From NCBI RefSeq assembly GCF_002127325.2, contig NC_035441.2, forward strand, positions 47,124,663-47,188,662: a stretch of 64,000 nt of DNA, given 5' to 3'. Numbering within the stretch: the first letter of the stretch is position 1; every line of letters starts with the position of its first letter. Made by a program: the position numbers and the translations under genes. Of the stretch, positions 22,701-33,799 are shown piece by piece. The DNA is from Helianthus annuus. Its lineage: Eukaryota > Streptophyta > Magnoliopsida > Asterales > Asteraceae. A model generated the notes under the pieces. The model searched no databases. It saw only the letters and a program-made list of their open reading frames with translations, and was not told the DNA's origin.

Positions 22701-23122
22701 GATGTTTAATTGCCGAATTTTGTAGAATTCTGCATTTAGAGTGTGTTTCGGGTACCTTTTTAGTGCTTAATCGTCACTCGGAAGCCAGGCTCATAACCCT
22801 TACTTTCCTACATGAAATTCTAGCTTAAACTTTGGTTCTGAGCCTCATTCTGTGTCCTAACATGATGTATGTCTGAGTACTGAACTCCCATCAGTACTAC
22901 TAGTTTATCTGATTATTGTGCTAGTTTCGTTCTGTGCACTAATTTAACTGTTTCAAGTTGCATTTAACAATCATAAGTAACATGCAACATGCAATGTATT
23001 TGTGAGTTCTTTGAAAGTAAATCATGGAATTATTCATATCATTAGTTCATCATAAACAACCATATATCACAAGTTACTGTTCACATTGTACGGAAATACA
23101 TGGAAAAGTGCCAGTTGTCACA
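19735..23122 (-). repeat. E2 3' LTR (3388 bp)
   Basis: On the minus strand it starts TGTGACAACTGGCAC just after a purine-rich tract (plus 23123-23137, TTAACGGGGGGAGAA) and ends CAAAAGTCAGGGTATGACA at plus 19735. It is very AT-rich at 20640-22320 and carries several copies of AATAATATATTTTT (for example near 20790, 21158, 21208 and 21265). Its 5' LTR partner is outside the window. Open frames within (20118-20309, 20884-21213) are not taken as genes. Confidence 0.8.
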
Positions 23123-24110
23123 TTCTCCCCCCGTTAAAAGAATTTCGTCCTGAAATTCAAGATGCGTTATCGGTTGAAGGGAAGTTGTGAAACAAATGCG
23201 GATACATAGACTTGATTTGGTCTTCACGTTCCCATGTAAACTCTGGGCCATGACGTGAATTCCAACAGACTTTGACGAGTTTAATACGACTTCTCCGTGT
23301 TTTGTGGACCTTCCAGTCCGCAACCTAAACAGGTTCTTCAGTAAATTGGAGCTTGTCGTTGACGTGAATGACGACTGTTTCCTGAGTAGGACTTTTCTTG
23401 GGATTAGACACGTGAAACGTGTCGTGGACACTGCTAAGTTCTTCTGGAAGCTTCAGCTCGTATGCAACGGTTCTGATTTTCTCCAGAATCTGGAAAGGAC
23501 CAATGTAACGCGGGTTTAACTTTCCACGTTTCCCGAACCGCACAACGCCTTTCCAAGGCGAGACTTTTAACAAGACCATATCTCCAACTTCAAATTCGAA
23601 TGATTTCCGTCGCTTGCCAGCGTAGCTCTTCTATCTATCACGAGCTGTCTTGATACGATCACGTATCTGAGCAATTTTGTCTGTAGTTTCCTGAACTAAC
23701 TCCGGACTGATAAGCTGTTTATCTCCGGTCTCCGCCCAACACAACGGGGACCGACACTTACGTCCATATAAAGCTTCAAACGGGGCGGCCTGAATGCTGG
23801 TGTGATATCTATTATTGTAGGAAAACTCCACTAAAGGCAAGTGAGTATCCCAACTCCCACCGAGGTCCATCACACAAGCACGTAACATGTCTTCCAAAGT
23901 TTGTATCATTCGTTCACTTTGGCCGTCCGTCTGAGGGTGAAAGGCAGTACTAAGGTTCAACTATGATCCGAAAGCCTTCTGAAACGTCTACCAAATCCTT
24001 GACACAAAATGACCATCTTGGTCGGATATGATAGAAACAGGCACTCCATGACGTGCCACAATCTCTTTGAGATATATTTCTGCCAACTTCTTGGTGCTAT
24101 CTTTCTCGCT
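23123..24110 (-). pseudogene. E2 integrase C-terminal part with chromodomain-like tail
   Basis: The minus strand encodes the integrase core from the second catalytic Asp (SDQDGHF, near 24015) through [15 protein letters not shown], which holds the catalytic Glu (near 23915), then [19 protein letters not shown]. The GPY/F-type module follows ([25 protein letters not shown], about 23500-23570), and a chromodomain-like tail (ESVCWNSRHGPE.. near 23240) in a shifted frame. Stops interrupt at 23631-23633, 23961-23963 and 23988-23990. The first and third stand where E3 has glutamine. The N-terminal part of this integrase continues at 40305-41106, on the other side of the E3 insertion. Confidence 0.9.
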
Positions 24111-24115
24111 GATCG
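24111..24115. repeat. Target-site duplication GATCG (left, E3)
   Basis: Pentamer before E3; identical copy at 40305-40309. Removing E3 with one copy leaves integrase reading in frame from LPI into the next residues. Confidence 0.93.
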
Positions 24116-25525
24116 TGTCACACCCCCAAAATCCACACGCGGAGTATCACCGCTTGGGAGCGTGACTGACCAGGATCAAGCCACCAATCATATCGAACAC
24201 AACATTTAATAATAAAAGTAGATAATGTAATTCATCACGACATGATTGATGTTCAAAACCAAACATTGTTTAAGTAGCTGAAGCATGTAAGTAAGTAGCT
24301 GAAGCATGTAAGTAAACCCAACATAAATAATAATGTATGAAATGTCATAAGTGTTTAATTAAGCATTCATGATCCATGCTCCACAACGACCCGCTCCTCC
24401 TTGTGCAAGCTCCATGTATCTAACGACCTGCAAGGCATGCAGCAGAGAGTCAACAACTAGTTGAGCGAGTTCACAGAAAGTAAGTTCGTGACAGTAATAC
24501 GTATGTTCATTTGGTAGGGGCTTCCCACATATGCATGTACTAATAGTGGGGGTTTCCCGTAATTATATATTTAATTCTAGTGGGGGATTCCAACGTTTAA
24601 CCTTACTAATGGGGGCTTCCCATGTTTATACTTACTAGACTATTGGCGACCATGTGTTCTTCTTAATCCGAGAACAGGAATACGTACGAGGACACGTAGG
24701 ATTTACGTGAGTGCCCTTCCCCGAGGACAGTGGTACGTGTGGGGTTTACGTAGGATTTACGTAAGTGTCCTTCCGACCCGGAAGACAGTAGTAGGTATTA
24801 GTTTACGCAGGTTTTACGTAAGTGTCCTCCCGACCCGGGAGACAATGGTAGATACTAGTTTACGTAGGATTTACGTAAGTGTCCTGACTAACCTGAGGAC
24901 GATGGTCTATAGTCTAGCAATAGTGTAAGTACGTGTAATTATCCAAATTCAATTCTTCCAACCCAATTCCCACCCGGGAATCCCATGCCTTGGCTTTGTG
25001 AACTCACCTTGGTTTGCTCGGTATGCTTAACTATGTACTTGCAATTTATCAAACGAGTCCTATAATATGCATGTATATTAAATCAGTTGTATGTCATTTA
25101 TATCACGAAGTGTTTAAGCAATCATCGTCATGTTTCACATAACAATTAATTCACGTTCATCAAGTAATACATCATACGACAGAGTAATTCAGAACCATCA
25201 GGGTTACCGCACACACACTGAGCTTATATACCCGGTTAACACAACTCAGTTACATACCACATACCTGACATATAGAACATAACTCACAGTTAAGCATTTA
25301 ACAGTTCACAAGGTAAATCACTTAACAGATAACGAAACTCGGACCAAACACTTGTTCTTAAAAACTCAGATCAAACCATCACATACAAAAGCTCGGACCA
25401 TATGATTATGATGTAGCAAAACTCGGACAATAACCCACCCCCTTATGAAACTCGGACCAATGGGTGTGGGGTGCTAAACTTGAAACTCGGACATGGGGTG
25501 TGGGTGTTAAAGGTCGGACACATAG
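24116..25525 (-). repeat. E3 3' LTR, distal part
   Basis: It starts (plus) TGTCACACCCCCAAAATCC, the inverted LTR end GGGGGTGTGACA. It aligns almost base for base with 37816-39147 of the E3 5' LTR, apart from the first 46 bases that the 5' copy lacks. It contains the GTAAGTGTCCT-type repeat block (24660-24905) and CTCGGAC-rich DNA from about 25330. It is interrupted at 25525 by E4; the rest of the LTR is at 32625-33779. Confidence 0.9.
24660..24905. repeat. Tandem repeat of about 62 bp in E3 LTR (TTTACGTAAGTGTCC units)
   Basis: Four imperfect units each contain ACGTAGGATTTACGTAAGTGTCC followed by CC-rich and GG-rich complementary words (CCCGACCCGGGAG). The same array is in the 5' LTR at about 38305-38540. 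The units contain the palindrome TACGTA. Confidence 0.75.
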
Positions 25526-26999
25526 TGTCACGGCCCCCGACCCGGTTTGACCCGTTTCAGGAGCTGCGGGACAGAAATCCTGCGGTATTTTAATTTAGGC
25601 GACAGCGGAAGTCTTTTAAAACAGGATCTTTAGTATTGAAACTGCTCATTATATAATTTTAGGGATAAAACCCAGTAATTTACAATAATGTGATTTCAAT
25701 GGAAATCTTTATTTTCCAAAACATGTTTCTTTATTTATTTACACTGAGCCACTTTTCTAAGCTGGTTAGTGCTTCCTGGCACTTTTCTTTGCTCACAACA
25801 GATTACCTGAAACATGTTTGAAAAAGGTTTTGTCAGCGGGGAAATACTGAGTGAGTTCATTCATTTTTTTAGGAAATGACCCATAGTTATAAAGTACAGC
25901 ATAAGAGCGATTACAATGGTTTACATCTTTATTTTTATCTGGCTTTCTGCCACAATGGTGACAAGTCACAATGGTGACGATGGTCATACCACTATTAGGT
26001 TAATGAACTCTAATAGTGACGTTTCTCCCTAGTAGGTCAATGAACCTAACTGGGAGAAATAGTAATGTGCACAATACCCCACTAACCAATAAATCAAGAT
26101 ATCCACGACTTAGTCCCTGTAATTATAACACTTTGAAAATAATTTGGAGTATTGTAAAACAGTTGATAAAAAGAGAATGACTCACATTGCAGATTTAACG
26201 AGCAGTGTATAAGCCTACTGATTAGCCTTGATTATTTCTAATTTAACAATAATGCACACAAAACAGGATTAGTGATCAATACAGCAGTTACGATAATTCC
26301 CCGAGATCAATTTTGACAATGAATGTCCAAGTGCAATACTTCGGCTCATTTATCAAAATGACAAACGATAAAGTATAGTACTTCAACTCGTATATCGAAT
26401 TATCGACAACGACAAAGTACAATGCTTCGGCTCATTATCGAATTATCGACAACGATAAAGCATAGCCCAATGTGGGCGGCACTTAGACATTCTTTGAATG
26501 TATTGATTCCGGAAACTGAATCGTAATAGCGATCGAGTAATTACCCTGTTCTGCGGCAGCGATTCGATAATTGTGTGTGTGTGTTGGACTGTTTTGCTTA
26601 TAACTCGACCTACGTAACTCCGATTTTCGTCGTTCAAGTGCCAAAATTCAAGTCCCAACCCCTGCTATTTATACTGAGATTTTGACACCGTCGCGTAGCG
26701 CGAGGGGTACCCCCTTAGCCGTCGCGCTACGCGAGTGACCACCCTATTTTCATAGAGTAGCCCTTCGTGCGTGTAGGCTTGCTGTGTTGTCAGTTTCTTA
26801 AAATTCGATTTTTATAATTAGTTATGAAGATAATCGTTGGCTAGGGTTTATCCCCCCCTGAGTTTTAGGGGCCCTGATCTTGATTCTGAAAATTCTGAAA
26901 ATTTTTAGGGTTTGTGTAGAATCACTTGGGTGTCTCAATTAGAGTTTCCTTAATAGCTAATTACTATCCTAATTAGGGATTTTAGTGACAGTTGTTACA
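25526..26999 (-). repeat. E4 LTR, left copy (1474 bp)
   Basis: In plus orientation it starts TGTCACGGCCCCCGACCCGG and ends CAGTTGTTACA; inverted, these are LTR ends TGTAACAACTG...GGGGGCCGTGACA. CATAG precedes it (25521-25525) and follows it (27000-27004). It has the same length as, and reads the same as, the copy at 31151-32624, including the short open frames. A TATA box (minus GTATAAATAG) is at 26665-26674. An inverted GTCGCG pair (26690-26704 and 26721-26735) lies just upstream of it. Confidence 0.92.
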
Positions 27000-27607
27000 C
27001 ATAGGTGAGGGGGGGGGGGTAAAAGTCGGACAGGGGGCTTGGGGGCCAAAACTCGGACAACAACAACAACACTACAAAACTCAGACCACCCTAAAGGTCA
27101 CAAAGCCCGGACATTACTTGATGAAAAGAAACTCGGACATCACATTGAGTTAAAGGTCGGACCTTCATGCCATATTTAAAACTCGGACATAGTGCTTAAC
27201 ACAAAAACTCGGACTTGATGCATTATGTCACAAAGGTCGGATAGGGTTTGATTCAATAAACTCGGACAAGACTTTGAGTCTTTAAAGCTCTGACAAGCAC
27301 GTTATATAAACATCGGACTACTACACACCTTTAAAGTTCGGACTTCAAATGTTACATACCAAAATTCGGACAACTTGTTAAGCTAAAACTCAGACAACAT
27401 ATACATTAGGGTTGCGAAACTCAGACAAGCATATACATTCACAAAACTCTGAGTAACATATCAATCACTCGATCTTTGAAATTAAAGCAGTTACGTTTCT
27501 TGGTTTCTAACCCTAATTTCATACATATTGACGGCAGGATCATAATCAATCAACCTATGATCAACAACAACAATCATTACAGGAACAATCTATCAAACAT
27601 ACAACTA
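27000..27607. repeat. Duplicate of the E3 LTR flank inside E4
   Basis: These 608 bases read the same as 32625-33234 (E3 LTR DNA to the right of E4) except for a poly-G run of 11 versus 13. They begin with the TSD CATAG. Similarity stops abruptly at 27607/27608, after CATACAACTA, where E4 pol sequence starts. The element's polypurine tract is missing as a result. See findings for interpretation. Confidence 0.9.
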
Positions 27608-28757
27608 GTTGTTTGTGTTTGGGAAACTTAATTTTCCGATCTTTTATTTGTAGGGGTTTCTCTATCATTTATCTCTATATCTTGAAGAGGTACTACCAAG
27701 GATTCGCCTGATAGATGTTTCTTGAGATTGGATACATGAAACACATCATGTAAATTCTTCTGGTAGTTGTAAATGATAAGCTACTGGTCCTATGTGTTGG
27801 ATTACTGGTAATGGTCCTACGTATAAGAGACTTAGCTTTTTCTTTTACCGAATTTATAAATTCCTTTCCAAGGAAATACTTTCAATAGCATTTTGTCTCC
27901 AATTCGAACTTCGACGGCTTTTGTTTATTATTTGTATAGTTCTTCTAACCGTCTTTAGCCTTTCCTTCGTGATACTGAATATCACAGTCGTAGTCATCGA
28001 GGATTTCCCTTTTTCCTCATGTTTAATTCTTGTTGCTCAAATATGTATCTTAAAATCTTATGACCCATATGGATAGTAAGCTTGCTTAGATAATGTTTCC
28101 TAATCTTAAGGATAACTTGTGGTTTCTAATTTTTAGGCTTACAAGTGGTAAGGCTTTCTTCGTGCTTTTGCAATTGCCTTGATGCATACACAATTACCTT
28201 TTTGTGTCGCATTACCATATATCCAAATTCTAACTTTGTAGCATTACCGTATACTTTAAAATCTTCTGTTCCTTCTGGTAAGGCTAGCTAAAGGCTTCTT
28301 TTTGTTTGGGTTCTTATTTAGAATTAACTGTGTTAACTTAGTTAAGGATGTATCTATCTAAAAGAATCCTTAATAAACTGCCTATAGTATCCGGCTAAAT
28401 TTACAAAATACCTATTTTCCATTTAAAGATTGCGAACTCTTCCATTGCTATCTTAGCAGGATCTAAGTGAATATCTTCATGATTTATCATGTGACCTTAC
28501 GTGGTTTATTTCCTATAATCATAAATACTTCTCCGGCGGTTACCTGTATTTTCTATAAAGTTCTTATCACAGAGAATTCGAGTAGGGTTGGCTATTAACC
28601 AATCTATTTCTAACACAACATTAAACTTGGCTAATTTCATAGGAATTAGGTTAGCGAAGAAAGGTTTGTCTAAGTTAAGAGTTTGACAGAATGAAGTATT
28701 TATAAAACTTTGGTGTGCATCAGAGTCAGTTAATACTTTTTGTGTAAACGTTGTAAC
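27608..28757 (-). pseudogene. E4 pol remnant, shredded
   Basis: Minus-strand fragments in several frames with many stops. At 27620-27930 there is integrase C-terminal DNA of the type KVFPWKGIYKFGK followed by a GPL-type module. Around 28150-28270 RNase H wording appears (YASRQL-like). At 28400-28500 there is the RT thumb-side motif (NHEDIHLDPAKI) and a GYYRQFIKDS-like piece in another frame. At 28560-28757 a protease remnant has SDAHQSF where an active site is expected and FNVVLEIDWL as the flap-side motif. The RT palm with the catalytic aspartates is absent, so large internal deletions have occurred. Confidence 0.75.
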
Positions 28758-30014
28758 CTAGGACGTACCGGCTATTACATCTGGAATGAGCTCTGTTTCC
28801 TGAGCAGTCAATTGAAAGGCTCTTGCATTCCTTTTTGCTTCTTCTGCAGGTTTGGCTTTAGTGTCAGATGGTTTGTTTAGTTTTGGACAATTTGGCCTAA
28901 GATGTCCAGTTTCTCCACAGTTGTAACAAACTGAAAATTTCTTCCTCCTGCAGTCTTCTTCCTGATGCCCTGGAATTTTGCAAAAATTGCAGTATCCTTT
29001 GCATCTTCCAAAATGCTTCCTTTTGCAAAAATTGCAAAATGAACTAGTAGAAGATTGCCCATTCCCTCCTTTCTTAAAATCGTTATGGTTATCCGAACGG
29101 ATTACCTGGGTAATCTTTTGGGCTACTTCCTTCCTTCTATTTTCTTCTCTTGTCCGTACTAGTTCGTCAGTCAGAGTATTGGCTAAATCTACCGCATCAT
29201 CAATCGTGCGAGGTTTCGCAGCCTTGACGATGTTACGGATTTCAGAAATCAATCCCCAAATATATCGAGAAATAAGTACTGGCTCTGGCGAAGCCAGGGT
29301 TGGTACTACTCGAGCATATTCGAAGAATGTCGTAGTATACTTTCGACAATCTACATCAACCATTCGGTGGGTTAAAAACTTGTTTGTCATTTGTTCCTTT
29401 TCATATTCGGGACAGAATTTTCTTTCTACCAAGCTTTTAAATTCTTCCCAGTTCATAGCATATGCCATCCTTCTTCCTTTTGATTGTAACACCGTATTCC
29501 ACCATTCTAGTGCTCCTTCTTTGAAAAGATTTGACGCGTACATGACCTGATCATTCTGAGCACATTTACTTATGGCAATTACTGCCTCAGTTTTCTCTAA
29601 CCAACGTAGTGCCGCAGTCGCTCCTTCGTTGCCTGCAAACTCAGATGGTTTACAAGCAAGAAATTCCTTGTAAGTGCAACCAGGCGTTGCAACTTTCATT
29701 TTCTTAGGGAGCGGCGCTGGTTGTGGTTCATTGTCATGATTAACATGATCATTGCCTCCGTTTACGCTATTACTGAAGTTATCTTCAGAAATACGTTTGC
29801 TAGGAACGGGTTGTTGTTGTTCTATTGGATTTTTAACAGCAACAACGATGGCTGGAATAGCGTTGGCTATCCCTTGAGCTATCATTGTTGGAATAGTGTT
29901 GGCTATCCCTTGAGCAACGATATTTTCTATATCCTGCCTAGTCATATATTGATCCCCCGGTTGTTGTTCAGAATCATTAGCCTCATTAACTGGTTCATTA
30001 TTAGCGTTTTCCAT
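28758..30014 (-). CDS. E4 Ty3/gypsy gag, intact (418 aa)
   Basis: This is a complete frame starting MENANNEPVNEAND and ending just before the pol remnant. Residues about 20-75 are rich in Ile, Ala and Gln with a repeated MIAQGIANAIP motif. The capsid core follows (FLACKPSEFAGNEGATAALRW at about 115-135, ALEWWNTVLQSKGR, MNWEEFKSLVERKFCP). Two CCHC zinc knuckles lie near the C-terminus: CNFCKIPGHQEEDC (about residues 345-358) and CYNCGETGHLRPNC (about 366-379). It is the only undamaged Ty3 gag here, although the element's pol is destroyed. If expressed it could make particles or co-package relatives; that is inference. Confidence 0.9.
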   Translation of the reverse strand: MENANNEPVNEANDSEQQPGDQYMTRQDIENIVAQGIANTIPTMIAQGIANAIPAIVVAVKNPIEQQQPVPSKRISEDNFSNSVNGGNDHVNHDNEPQPAPLPKKMKVATPGCTYKEFLACKPSEFAGNEGATAALRWLEKTEAVIAISKCAQNDQVMYASNLFKEGALEWWNTVLQSKGRRMAYAMNWEEFKSLVERKFCPEYEKEQMTNKFLTHRMVDVDCRKYTTTFFEYARVVPTLASPEPVLISRYIWGLISEIRNIVKAAKPRTIDDAVDLANTLTDELVRTREENRRKEVAQKITQVIRSDNHNDFKKGGNGQSSTSSFCNFCKRKHFGRCKGYCNFCKIPGHQEEDCRRKKFSVCYNCGETGHLRPNCPKLNKPSDTKAKPAEEAKRNARAFQLTAQETELIPDVIAGTS

Positions 30015-30235
30015 TTGACAACTATGTTATAGATAAATAATTAGTATACAAGAAATAATCCAATATCATACTTAATTGCACATAATCACGTATACGAACA
30101 AAATTTGTAAATTTTCTAAAATTTCATGCTTCTATATACAACCGTTTTATTATTTATCTTACACATACTGATTTTACTATTACTATTACACAATAACAGT
30201 TTCATAAATCCCCTATCCTTTTTGTCAACGATATT

Positions 30236-30794
30236 CTAGTAACTGTGTTCCCTCTTATCGTAGTTCCAGGAGATCTGTCTCCCAATCTCTTGGATCCTAT
30301 TCCTAGTATCCCTTAGTTCTTTACCAAAGCGAAGTTCAGCCTTATTCTTGTTACTCATTGGTGGATTTGATAAAGGTTCTAGATGGAACTTGAGGAAAAA
30401 GCTTATAGGGATGGTTTTGTAACTGTATTTCATTAAGTAACCATTCGTTTATTTGCGAGTGGATTGAAGGGTTTGGAATAGATGGTTCTAAGTTCATTGG
30501 TAGTTGTGCTTCGAGAGAGCGATTAAAAATAGTTTCATTAACAGGCTTAATAGTATTAGGGCTTGCCATTATAGAATCTAACTCTTCCTGAGATGGTAAC
30601 TTTTCAATTTGCCTAGAACTTTCCCCAATTTCTATTTCCTTGGTCTTGGGTTTCTCGAGAGGTAAAGTATCGAACTCTATAGGTTCTTCTATATCTGGTA
30701 TATACCTATTGAAATCTCTGGAAACTTCTACTCTTACTGGATAGAGATTTAAATTCTGAAGGGCCTCAGACAAGTTACTCATGCTGTTTAGCAA
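30236..30794 (-). CDS. E4 leader frame between primer-binding site and gag
   Basis: A minus-strand frame of 147 codons begins MLNSMSNLSEALQNLNLYPV at 30794 and is rich in Pro, Glu and Ser. Another frame overlaps its end (30433-30236) and contains NKAELRFGKELRDTRNRIQEI, which looks helical and charged. The two may be halves of one frame split by a single-base shift near 30400. It has no motif I recognise and it precedes gag, where most Ty3 elements have none. Real translation is unproven. Confidence 0.45.
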
Positions 30795-31126
30795 AAATAG
30801 ACATAGTCAGAATTCATAAAATTTATAGAAAACTTTTTAAATATTAGTTCCTACTGGGTACTATTGAAATTTACATCATACGAGGTTTTATTTGAAAATT
30901 TTATGATTTTCTTGATAAGACTTCTAGATTGTAGATAATAAAGGTACTAATACTTGAGTCAAATTATTTAAGAATTTGCATTACTTACTACATTGACTAG
31001 CATATAAAGATCTGCTCATACTGTACAAAATTATTCAGATAATAGAACACATAATCACAAAATAGCAATTAATGGAAATTAAGTATTTTCTAAATACTTA
31101 ATTGGCTTAAATCAGTGGCTTGAGAA

Positions 31127-31141
31127 GTGGCTCTGATACCA
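31127..31141 (-). promoter_or_regulatory. E4 primer-binding site (initiator-Met tRNA type)
   Basis: Minus strand TGGTATCAGAGCCAC, a full match to the common plant Ty3 primer-binding site. It lies nine bases inside the LTR end at 31151 and shows that 31151-32624 is the 5' LTR. Confidence 0.92.
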
Positions 31142-31150
31142 CCTTATTTC

Positions 31151-32624
31151 TGTCACGGCCCCCGACCCGGTTTGACCCGTTTCAGGAGCTGCGGGACAGA
31201 AATCCTGCGGTATTTTAATTTAGGCGACAGCGGAAGTCTTTTAAAACAGGATCTTTAGTATTGAAACTGCTCATTATATAATTTTAGGGATAAAACCCAG
31301 TAATTTACAATAATGTGATTTCAATGGAAATCTTTATTTTCCAAAACATGTTTCTTTATTTATTTACACTGAGCCACTTTTCTAAGCTGGTTAGTGCTTC
31401 CTGGCACTTTTCTTTGCTCACAACAGATTACCTGAAACATGTTTGAAAAAGGTTTTGTCAGCGGGGAAATACTGAGTGAGTTCATTCATTTTTTTAGGAA
31501 ATGACCCATAGTTATAAAGTACAGCATAAGAGCGATTACAATGGTTTACATCTTTATTTTTATCTGGCTTTCTGCCACAATGGTGACAAGTCACAATGGT
31601 GACGATGGTCATACCACTATTAGGTTAATGAACTCTAATAGTGACGTTTCTCCCTAGTAGGTCAATGAACCTAACTGGGAGAAATAGTAATGTGCACAAT
31701 ACCCCACTAACCAATAAATCAAGATATCCACGACTTAGTCCCTGTAATTATAACACTTTGAAAATAATTTGGAGTATTGTAAAACAGTTGATAAAAAGAG
31801 AATGACTCACATTGCAGATTTAACGAGCAGTGTATAAGCCTACTGATTAGCCTTGATTATTTCTAATTTAACAATAATGCACACAAAACAGGATTAGTGA
31901 TCAATACAGCAGTTACGATAATTCCCCGAGATCAATTTTGACAATGAATGTCCAAGTGCAATACTTCGGCTCATTTATCAAAATGACAAACGATAAAGTA
32001 TAGTACTTCAACTCGTATATCGAATTATCGACAACGACAAAGTACAATGCTTCGGCTCATTATCGAATTATCGACAACGATAAAGCATAGCCCAATGTGG
32101 GCGGCACTTAGACATTCTTTGAATGTATTGATTCCGGAAACTGAATCGTAATAGCGATCGAGTAATTACCCTGTTCTGCGGCAGCGATTCGATAATTGTG
32201 TGTGTGTGTTGGACTGTTTTGCTTATAACTCGACCTACGTAACTCCGATTTTCGTCGTTCAAGTGCCAAAATTCAAGTCCCAACCCCTGCTATTTATACT
32301 GAGATTTTGACACCGTCGCGTAGCGCGAGGGGTACCCCCTTAGCCGTCGCGCTACGCGAGTGACCACCCTATTTTCATAGAGTAGCCCTTCGTGCGTGTA
32401 GGCTTGCTGTGTTGTCAGTTTCTTAAAATTCGATTTTTATAATTAGTTATGAAGATAATCGTTGGCTAGGGTTTATCCCCCCCTGAGTTTTAGGGGCCCT
32501 GATCTTGATTCTGAAAATTCTGAAAATTTTTAGGGTTTGTGTAGAATCACTTGGGTGTCTCAATTAGAGTTTCCTTAATAGCTAATTACTATCCTAATTA
32601 GGGATTTTAGTGACAGTTGTTACA
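31151..32624 (-). repeat. E4 5' LTR (1474 bp)
   Basis: Same length and, as far as I can read, the same sequence as the copy at 25526-26999. The TATA box is at 32290-32299 (minus) and the inverted GTCGCGTAGCGCGAG / GTCGCGCTACGCGAG pair at 32315-32360. CATAG follows at 32625-32629. Identical LTRs suggest very recent insertion, recent conversion, or an assembly effect. Confidence 0.92.
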
Positions 32625-33779
32625 CATAGGTGAGGGGGGGGGGGGGTAAAAGTCGGACAGGGGGCTTGGGGGCCAAAACTCGGACAACAACAACAACACT
32701 ACAAAACTCAGACCACCCTAAAGGTCACAAAGCCCGGACATTACTTGATGAAAAGAAACTCGGACATCACATTGAGTTAAAGGTCGGACCTTCATGCCAT
32801 ATTTAAAACTCGGACATAGTGCTTAACACAAAAACTCGGACTTGATGCATTATGTCACAAAGGTCGGATAGGGTTTGATTCAATAAACTCGGACAAGACT
32901 TTGAGTCTTTAAAGCTCTGACAAGCACGTTATATAAACATCGGACTACTACACACCTTTAAAGTTCGGACTTCAAATGTTACATACCAAAATTCGGACAA
33001 CTTGTTAAGCTAAAACTCAGACAACATATACATTAGGGTTGCGAAACTCAGACAAGCATATACATTCACAAAACTCTGAGTAACATATCAATCACTCGAT
33101 CTTTGAAATTAAAGCAGTTACGTTTCTTGGTTTCTAACCCTAATTTCATACATATTGACGGCAGGATCATAATCAATCAACCTATGATCAACAACAACAA
33201 TCATTACAGGAACAATCTATCAAACATACAACTAATCATCATCATCAATAATTCAGAATCAAATCGAAATCACAGAAGTATCATATGAGAGCTAGGGTTT
33301 TCACATATTACAAGAATCAAGAATTGATGCAATCAAATAATCAATAATCATTTACCTTGTGTTGATTCTAGAGAAAATGCGGAATCGAAAGTGATGAATA
33401 GCTTGCCAATGATGATGGTGATAATGATTGCTAGGGGATTAGAGAATACAGTACGCCCTTTGATTTTGTGAAAATGATTAGTGAACAAGGGATTAGGGTT
33501 AAGTATAGTTTAATTTTCACTAATTACTCTACACACCCTGAATTACTATATCTTACACAAGCACACCATCTCACATCAATTTCACAGTTTCACCACCAAG
33601 TTCACATATTTGACAAGTCTTTCCAAATTAACACATAACCATGCATAATCACACAATACACTTCATTGTATTAAAACGTTACAGTTCCATAGCCAATTAT
33701 TTGTGCAAATAAACAACTAAACAATAAATGGACGTGCAATAAATGCGAAATAGAAATCTTGGAAATTCGAGTTGTCACA
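32625..33779 (-). repeat. E3 3' LTR, proximal part
   Basis: The LTR start is TGTGACAACTCGAATTTCC (minus, from 33779), directly after a purine-rich tract GTTGGGGATAA (33780-33794). It aligns with 39149-40304 of the E3 5' LTR. It contains many CTCGGAC / GTCGGAC words spaced 15-40 bases apart (to about 33080). A short open frame (33103-33288) repeats in the 5' LTR and is not a gene. Confidence 0.9.
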
Positions 33780-33799
33780 TTATCCCCAACTTGAAAGAA

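Noticed and set aside
28978..29550. 190-codon plus-strand frame
   Set aside because: Antisense shadow of the intact E4 gag.
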